This document shows positions 58,051 through 64,000 of a stretch of DNA of 64,000 nt, piece by piece. The first letter of the stretch is position 1. Each line of letters opens with the position of its first letter. Origin of the DNA: Camelus bactrianus. Its lineage: Eukaryota; Chordata; Mammalia; Artiodactyla; Camelidae. Below the pieces are notes generated by a model. The model was not told the origin of the DNA. It did not search any database and saw only the letters and a list, made by a program, of their open reading frames with translations. The DNA is taken from the NCBI RefSeq assembly GCF_048773025.1, contig NC_133561.1, forward strand, positions 29,912,001 through 29,976,000, read 5' to 3'. A program made the translations under genes and the position numbers.

Positions 58051-58788
58051 GCAGGCAGATCACATCTTCTACAGGGATTAAAAAAACCAACTCATGAAAT
58101 ATTTTCCCAAGGGAAATATTGGGGTATTTTTGAAGTGTGTCATCCTTCTGGATAAGCCACACTTGTCAGTGTTCCCTCTCCATGGAGATCATCTCATTTA
58201 CCGTCATGTGCTTTGTCCAGGGCATGAGTTGTTAACCACCAGGCATGCGGCTGGAGTTGGGGACTCAAACTGCCTCCCCCTGGGAGTTGAAGGGGCCAGG
58301 TCAGCTTGGAGGCAGCAGCTGCCAGCCAGACAGCAGGGGAATTCCTCTCCTGAATTTTCTCTCCTGCCCACGTTGTTACATCACTTACCCCGAGTGGGCC
58401 GGCTGAGCTGGGGCATCCTGAAAAGCTGGGACCCTGGGCTGCAGGGGCAATGAGAGGTCGAAGGATGTGGGTCACTGTGTTTTCCTCAGAGCTACTGTCA
58501 CCACCTCTGGAAAAGTTCTGTAGGAATAAGTGACAGTGAGAACAAGAGACCAGGACAGGGCTCCTTCTTCTAAGAAGTAAAAACCAAGGTCCAGTGTGAA
58601 GTGACTTGATGGGAGTTGTGGAGCCGTGAGTGGCAGGGCTACTCCCCATACATCCATCTTCCAGTGCTAACCCCTGTCTGCCGACCCAGTCTCAAGGTTT
58701 AAAGAAAAGAAACTAGAAGACATCCAATCACCAGCATCTCAAAAAAGGGAAAAAGAAAAGTCCAAGTGGATTTTCTTTCTGGACTAAG
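58051..58788 (+). promoter_or_regulatory. FCAMR: Region just upstream of FCAMR exon 1 (promoter not resolved)
   Basis: The 5' UTR and promoter of FCAMR should lie here or close by. I see no strong TATA box with correct spacing and no GC-box cluster. The sequence before the ATG is purine-rich (AGGGAAAAAGAAAAGTCC at about 58747), which would suit an ETS/PU.1-type site in a blood-cell gene, but that is inference. Confidence 0.3.
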
Positions 58789-58827
58789 ATGGATGGAAAA
58801 GCCCCAACTAAGCCTGGAGAACAAAAG
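58789..58827 (+). CDS. FCAMR: FCAMR exon 1, start codon (13 residues)
   Basis: FCAMR (Fc alpha/mu receptor, CD351) is a type I membrane protein of B cells and myeloid cells that binds IgA and IgM. This exon encodes MDGKAPTKPGEQK and then cuts at AAG|GTGAGG, phase 0. It matches the start of the long human FCAMR isoform as I recall it (MDGEATVKPGEQK) at 10 of 13 positions. The ATG has A at -3 and G at +4, a strong context. The frame is open into the signal-peptide exon at 61284 if spliced directly. A middle exon recalled for the human long form could not be found with good splice sites here. The extension places residues in front of the signal peptide. Confidence 0.78.
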
Positions 58828-61283
58828 GTGAGGTGAAGCTTTCTCCCGGAGGCTGGGGCTTGTCTCCAAATGTGGACCCTGATTGGCAGCAGGAACTGTC
58901 CAGCATGTGCCTGAGTGCCCTTCCCAGAGAAGAGCTGGCCTGGCTCCTGGGGGGACCCAGGGGAGGATTCTGGAGTTTAGGCCAGCGTCTCCTTCCTCCC
59001 TCCCTACTCTCTCCCACCAGAGTGCATGACTCTTTAACAGGCCCCTGAATGCTTTAGAGCCACATTAGAAGGAGAAGGAAGCATGGCTCTTGTGTTGCAG
59101 TGGAGAGGAAAGATGCATTGCCCAAGGTCACGGGCAACACGGAACCTCCTGAATCCTGGTTCTGTGCTTCTCCCTCTGCAGCACACTGGCTCCTTCCTTT
59201 CTCGTGTGCCACCCCAGGGGTGGGGGATAAGAGAAGAGAAGTGGGGCTCAGGGCTGGGGGTGGGCACTAGGGATCTGGGGAGTCGTACACCAGTCTTGGC
59301 TGGAGATGGATAGGGTCAATCCCTCCCAGGCAGGACTGAGGGACAAGAGAGTCGCCCAATGTGGCCTCGTACTCTTAAATGCTGTGCAAGGTAACAGAGA
59401 CCCGTGGCCCCAAGCTACTGAGATGGGGCTCCCGGTCTTCTGGAGAGAGGTTTTTCTGAAGGTCATTGACAGGTGGGTGACTTGGAGACTTTCCGTTGAC
59501 TGTTATCCTTGCCGCCTCCAATCAAGGCTGATAACTCCTTGGAGGCATTTTATCTCACACCCTGTGCTTCCTCATTGCCCCTCAGAGGCGGCTTTTGCTC
59601 CTGAAGCCGAGATAGCAGCACTCACTTGTGCAGACTTCAGAGGAACTGGGTGGTGTGGCCGAGGGACTTTGGCCCCAGCATGGGCTACATCAGTACTTCG
59701 AGCTTTAGAAAAGCTTACCCTCGGGGAACGCGGGCAGCAGCCTCAGAATTAGCCCGGACTTGGTGAACATTAATCAAACAACAGATAAGGGGCAGGCACA
59801 CCCCGGAGAACCTCCAGGCTCTCCAGGTGAGGGCAGGAAGCCAGCAGCTCTGGAAGGCAGGGAAGGCCTCAGGCTGCCATGACAATCCCAAGGCAGGGGA
59901 GATGCTAAAAAGAAGAGGGCACCGGAGGCAGAGGAGCCCTGGGCTTTTCCAAATCTGACCACTGACCGTCAGAGCCTGTTCTTAACCTCTGTGAGATATG
60001 TGTTAGTGTAGGAAGGAAAAAACCCCAGCTAACTTAAGTTTGCTTTCTTTAGAAAAAAATCTATAGGTCCCCAGAACCATGGACTGTAGATAGATTCAAG
60101 GAACAGATTTTTAATCACTCAAAAAGCCTCCATGAAATCCCCCTGGAGACTACAAAAGAAGTGTAGCGTACAATTCCTGTCTTTTCTTTTTAATCTTTTA
60201 AAAATTTTTTAATTGAAGTATAGTCAGTTACAACGTGTCAATTTCTAGTGTACAGTATAATGTCCCAGTCATGCTTATATGTACATATATTCGTTTTCTT
60301 ATTCTTTTTCGTTAAAGGTTATTAATCAGCAAGCCACAAAAGGCCTCTAAGTAATGGTCAGTAAGGTATCTGTCAAAATAGTGGGCGGTTCTCATTCACA
60401 ATAGCAGCACGTTGGGCACCTGCACAGAGCTGGATTCTTTTCAGAGCCTGGAGGCTCGAAGCCCTACCCTCTAGGAGCTGCCCAGGCCCGTGGGAGAGAC
60501 CGGAGCAGCGGGAGGAGCAGCGTGGCCTGGGGGCCAGAAAGGGCTTCCTAGAAGCTGTGGAGAAGAATCAGAATAGGACCCTCGGGCAGGCAACTGCTGG
60601 CCTGAGAGTTAATTTTTAACTCCTGTCAGTGGCTGGAGGCACACTGCCAGTGAGACAGAAAGCTCCCCTTGAAGGAAGCAATTCTCCTTTTGCAAAAGAG
60701 AAGGGGTGAGGAGAGAGGGGGGAAGTGAGCAACTCTGACCCAGGCCCACTGTCGCTCAACCATCTCATCTGGGCGGCACAACAGCCCCAACAGAGTCTCC
60801 CATTACCCTGGAGAGGAAGGCGATCGCCAAGGCTGAGTAGTCTTTCTAAGGTTCCTCAATTCCAGCTAAGGTTTAAACTTGAAGCTTGGAGTCTTTCCAC
60901 TGCACGACGCACCCCCAAAACCAGAGCTCCATGCCAGCAAGTGGGTGCAGGGGCTGGTATCCCATAGAGGGTGTTGCACCCCTCTGCACGCAGAAACCTC
61001 CAGAGTAGGGGACGTTCTAGCCTTTGTGGCGATGACCCCAGCCAAATGTGCATGCTACTGCTGGACGGGGCGGGGAGTGGGGTGCCTGGGGAGCGAGTGG
61101 GAGGATGGAGCTTCTCTCAGAGGGCAGTTTCTGTCCTGCTCTTAGATGGAGCTGGTCCAGTCCCAGCACCGAGCAAACTGAGATCCCAGAGGGAGAAGAG
61201 GCTCGCCTGGACCCCCGGGGCTGCCCACCCAGCTGAGAGAACTCGCCTCCCCTCAGGCCTCTTCACCGGGTGTTTTTTTGCAG
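58828..61283 (+). other. FCAMR: FCAMR intron(s) between exon 1 and the signal-peptide exon
   Basis: Bounded by GTGAGG and TTTTTTTGCAG. It contains a decayed minus-strand MIR at about 59095-59180 (GCCCAAGGTCACGGGC) and a minus-strand L1 3' end at 60182-60325. Several open frames of 60-150 codons in GC-richer DNA have no recognisable product. Confidence 0.65.
60182..60325 (-). mobile_element. L1 LINE 3' end, minus strand
   Basis: T-rich lead, then GAAGTATAGTCAGTTACAAC, AATTTCTAGTGTACAG and TTTTTCGTTAAAGGTTATTA. It is the same 3'-terminal family as at 30.2, 39.1 and 49.9 kb. Confidence 0.87.
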
Positions 61284-61344
61284 GTCACCAACCAGAGGGC
61301 AGGATGGAAAACGCCCGTCCTCCTCATGCTGTGCCTGCTGCAGG
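61284..61344 (+). CDS. FCAMR: FCAMR signal-peptide exon
   Basis: A TTTTTTTGCAG acceptor (AG at 61282-61283) is followed by VTNQRAGWK, then TPVLLMLCLLQG, and a CAGG|GTGAGA donor leaving one base of a glycine codon. Human FCAMR as I recall it has VTSRRAGWK followed by MPLFLILCLLQG. The hydrophobic LLMLCLL run is the signal-peptide core. The position of the canonical human start methionine is a threonine codon (ACG, 61311-61313). Translation must therefore come from exon 1 or from the internal ATG at 61326, which has a weak context. The exon is phase 0 at its start and joins exon 1 in frame. Confidence 0.87.
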
Positions 61345-62748
61345 GTGAGACCCAAACTCAGCCCAGATTCAGAACTCGCACATTCCGGGCTGCAGACGTG
61401 CCTGGCGGGCATCTCAATGGCACCCAGCACCCCCTCTGTAGTTTGGGTATCCCCATGGCTTGCTCCCCTGGGATCCAAGGCCAGGCCGTGGATCTGGGGA
61501 GTGATCAATCTGGGCCCAGAAGGACGGAGGGAGGCAAGAGCTTACATGAGAGGGCATATGCCTGACTTGACAACTTCTGGAATATTCAGTTATGATATGT
61601 CCCTGCTGTCTTTCATTCAAGTTGATAACTGAAAGTTGGCTGCATTTGCAAGATATGGGTTCCCGGGCATACAATAGACAGAGGTAGCCCTGCTTTATTA
61701 CCGCTCATTCTAAAAACACCAAGTGCCAGGCCCAATACTGGGGACATAAAGATGAAGACACTGCTCTCCTTAAAAGAGTGTAGATTCTGCAAAGAAACCA
61801 GATGCGTGAATGTGAATCACATCTACACATTTACATATTTGGTCAGCACACACTTATGGAGGACCTAACATGTGCCAGGCACTAGGGACAGATGGATGGA
61901 AGACAGGATCCCTGCCCTATAGGTCCTGGCAGGCTGGTGTGATGATCAGGCCCACGTGACCAATGGCCCCCTCTCTGTGTTGTGGTGTCTGGTTTTATTT
62001 TGATGGTAATGGGGAGCCATTGAGGAATATAGTGAGTGTATGTCTAGAGTGGCTGGTACCTAGAACGTAGCCCCAAGTAGATGCTCTAACAAATGTAATT
62101 GCTGAAAGAAAACAAAAATGAATGAATAAATGTTATAATACCCCCAAAAAACACATTGTGTTTGGCTTATAAACAAATCAAAATTGTAATGAATCAAAAG
62201 TAGCTAATATTTGAGCAAGAGCTCTTTGTGATATAATCACACCACCTCTTTGTCTGAATCTCCATGGCTCCCTTTAAAATATTTCAGTAAGAGTAGGTTT
62301 CCCTGCTCCTAAATGAAAAGTCAGGCAAGCTCACGATTTTTCTTCTAAAGTACAGGTGATAGTCCTAACTTAGTTCCTTTAAGGTTCTAAATTTGATCAT
62401 GTTAAGTGTCCAGCTAAATATTTTAGTTAGCAGTTTAATCTTCATTCAAAGATATGCCCCCCTCGCCAGCCTAGGTCTGCAGTCAGGAAGGCACGAAGGG
62501 GTGTAGGGCCGCCTTCTCCCCTCCCCCGCTCTTTCTCCTCCAGGTGGAAGCAGCCGGCATTTGGGATCCCCGCAGGGTCACAGCGGGGCGGGAGGGAGCA
62601 GAGGCAGGAGGCAGGCAGGTCTCACTTGATGGGATGATCTGGAGCTCTCTGGCCTGGCGGGGGGTCTAGGGCTCACTCTTCCTCTGTTGAGTTTCTTTGT
62701 GGACCCTTAGATGGCCCCCTGATGGCTCATTTCCTCTCTGTGCCCCAG
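61345..62748 (+). other. FCAMR: FCAMR intron before the N-terminal ectodomain exon
   Basis: GTGAGA ... GTGCCCCAG. The part at 61680-62095 resembles minus-strand L2 pieces (CCAAGTGCCAGGCCCAATAC, CTAACATGTGCCAGGCACTA, GGTAATGGGGAGCCATTGAG). The rest is unique-looking. Confidence 0.75.
61680..62095 (-). repeat. L2 LINE fragments, minus strand
   Basis: Two 'gcactaggga'-type 3'-end segments (near 61725 and 61870) and a more 5' block at about 61985-62030 imply at least two pieces or one rearranged copy. Located in FCAMR intron. Confidence 0.55.
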
Positions 62749-62927
62749 GTTCTGCTTTGGCCCCTCCAGGCAAAAGACCCCATCTCAGATGGCTGCAGGC
62801 TGGCTCTCTCCCCAGGGAAACACGGACACCTTCCTCCCACCTCTGCTGGTGGGAGGAGCGCTCCATCTCAGGGGCAACCTCTGCTCTCCCTGCTCCTACC
62901 GCAGGCCCTTTGCACTTCTCTGACCAA
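62749..62927 (+). CDS. FCAMR: FCAMR N-terminal ectodomain exon (3' edge uncertain)
   Basis: Starts after GTGCCCCAG; the first two bases complete the split glycine codon. The peptide SALAPPGKRPHLRWLQAGSL, then PRETRTPSSHLCWWEERS, matches the human stretch after the signal peptide (ALPQKRPHPRWLWEGSL and later PSSPLCWREESS, recalled). The camelid version is about six residues shorter in the middle. The match fades after EERS. The exon end is therefore uncertain: the first usable in-frame GT is CAA|GTCAGG at 62928, a weak donor. The open frame continues to 62999. The V-type immunoglobulin domain that follows is not in the window. Confidence 0.8.
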
Positions 62928-64000
62928 GTCAGGCTCCAGTCCCCCCGAGGCAGGCCCAATCTGATTGGAGCCATACAATGGATAACAGCCGGGAGGTGAC
63001 TGGTGAAGGAGAATAGGGGCACCACCATCACCGAAGGGACCCTTTGAGGGGAACATCACTGGTCCTAAAATGCCAGCCTTTCTTTAATTCTCCTAGACAC
63101 CTAGTAGAAAATTCCAAAAACCTTTATTACATACAAGTAAGAGCTACTCATCCCCCAAATGAGTTCTTGAGGGTAAGTGCAATTTGGTATTAATAAAAGA
63201 AAGAAAATGTTCTTTGCGAGAGTTGCAATCCCTAATCAGCTTTCAGTTGCAAAGTCGGAACTATCTGTCCTGCTGACAAATAGGGTGCATTAATCCTCCC
63301 GCCCAAACCACGTGTAAATCACACACAGATTCCTGAAATCTGGGGTGTGAACCCTTTAATGGGGCACCATCAGTGTCATCCTGAGATGGTTTCTTGTTGG
63401 TAATTATAAATATTTTTGCTTTTTAACAGTAAGTTGCTATTTAACTCTATCAATAGTGGCATCCTTGTCGTGGGTCATTTAATTAAACCTACAGTGATTA
63501 CTGATTTATCCATAACATTTGTGGCTTTGACTCTTCCTATGATGAGACTTTAAGACAAAAGCAACAGGCAGGGCCAGCGTTCTGGGCATGTGCCCCGTGC
63601 AGTCACACGGGGCCCCTTGGAGAAGGTGCTCGGTTTAATGCTCTGCTATTGCCATAGTGAGATCCTGAACAGCTTTTGAACATCGGGTCCTGCATTTGTA
63701 TTTTGTCCCAGGGCCCTGCAGATTATGTAGCCAGTCCTGGCAACAGGCTTGAACTTTCTCAGGTTCAGAGGTGCTAAAGACATAGAACAAATTGATAGAT
63801 GTCAGGCACCCACATTCAAAAGCAAGATGTTGAGAGAGATGGCGAAGCTGGTTGTTCCGGCGAGAGCCCGGCACGGAGTCACCTGAAGAGCCGTCGGAGA
63901 GCAGGAGAGCTGTTTTGGAGAGCGGTCAGTGTGTCATGCTCTCTGCCACCTGCCCCTGGAGAACAAGAGTGATCACCTCCCCCTCCCCCCACTTGAAGCC
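62928..64000 (+). other. FCAMR: Probable FCAMR intron to the window edge
   Basis: No Ig-domain exon (no KYWC-type codon pattern) was seen up to 64000, so it lies further right. Otherwise unique-looking; GC-richer after 63850. Confidence 0.6.

Noticed and set aside
60700-60770. A missing FCAMR exon between exon 1 and the signal-peptide exon
   Set aside because: GAAGGGGTGAGGAGAG and a following GEV-S-like stretch weakly resemble the recalled human segment, but there is no proper acceptor or donor and the obvious frame stops. Not supported.

Overview
The window is ordinary nuclear DNA from a camelid (camel, llama or alpaca). The clearest sign is seven copies of a tRNA-derived SINE of the Vic-1 type. 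Each has a tRNA-like head with A-box and B-box, a 'CCTAATTACCTCC' segment and an AATAAA-rich tail, and several still show target-site duplications. Everything around them fits a placental mammal: spliced genes with GT-AG introns, MIR and L2 fossils, L1 fragments, a MER5A transposon and retroviral LTR fossils.

Two genes are supported, both on the plus strand. The first is SARG (C1orf116, specifically androgen-regulated gene protein). Its three coding exons (12129-12233, 14076-14253, 15497-17034) give a 606-residue proline- and serine-rich protein. A candidate CCAAT/GC-box promoter with a strong splice donor lies near 6.5-6.65 kb, and the 3' UTR runs to about 17.93 kb. The second is the 5' part of FCAMR (Fc alpha/mu receptor, CD351): exon 1 with the start codon (58789-58827), a signal-peptide exon (61284-61344) and an N-terminal exon starting at 62749. 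The immunoglobulin domain and the rest of FCAMR lie beyond the right edge. In human chromosome 1q32 these genes are neighbours on one strand (PIGR-FCAMR-C1orf116-YOD1-PFKFB2, from memory), so the window is this locus in transcription order.

Layout: 0-6.4 kb is upstream DNA with an L1 ORF2 fragment, L2 and MIR. 6.4-17.9 kb is SARG, with three SINEs in its introns. 17.9-58.8 kb is a gene-free spacer filled with transposon fossils. These include three ERVL-type LTRs in one orientation (23.4, 30.3 and 40.0 kb), a three-level nest at 38.5-39.95 kb (MaLR LTR, then an ERV1-type LTR, then a 5'-inverted L1), a solo ERV1-type LTR inside another MaLR LTR (46.8-47.6 kb), and a decayed ERVL-type gag-pol body (52.1-55.5 kb). 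58.8-64 kb is the start of FCAMR. No CRISPR, operon, tRNA gene or rRNA gene is present.

The two genes are not known to work together. SARG is a poorly understood cytoplasmic protein with androgen-responsive expression. FCAMR is a membrane receptor for IgA and IgM. I found no wholly new biological system. The points most worth checking are the apparent loss of the human FCAMR start codon with reliance on an upstream exon, a coding minisatellite and a duplicated short motif in SARG, Pumilio-type sites on the SARG poly(A) signals, and a 120-bp repeat of unknown family near 20.7 and 21.6 kb. Repeat families were named from memory of consensus sequences, not from a search.
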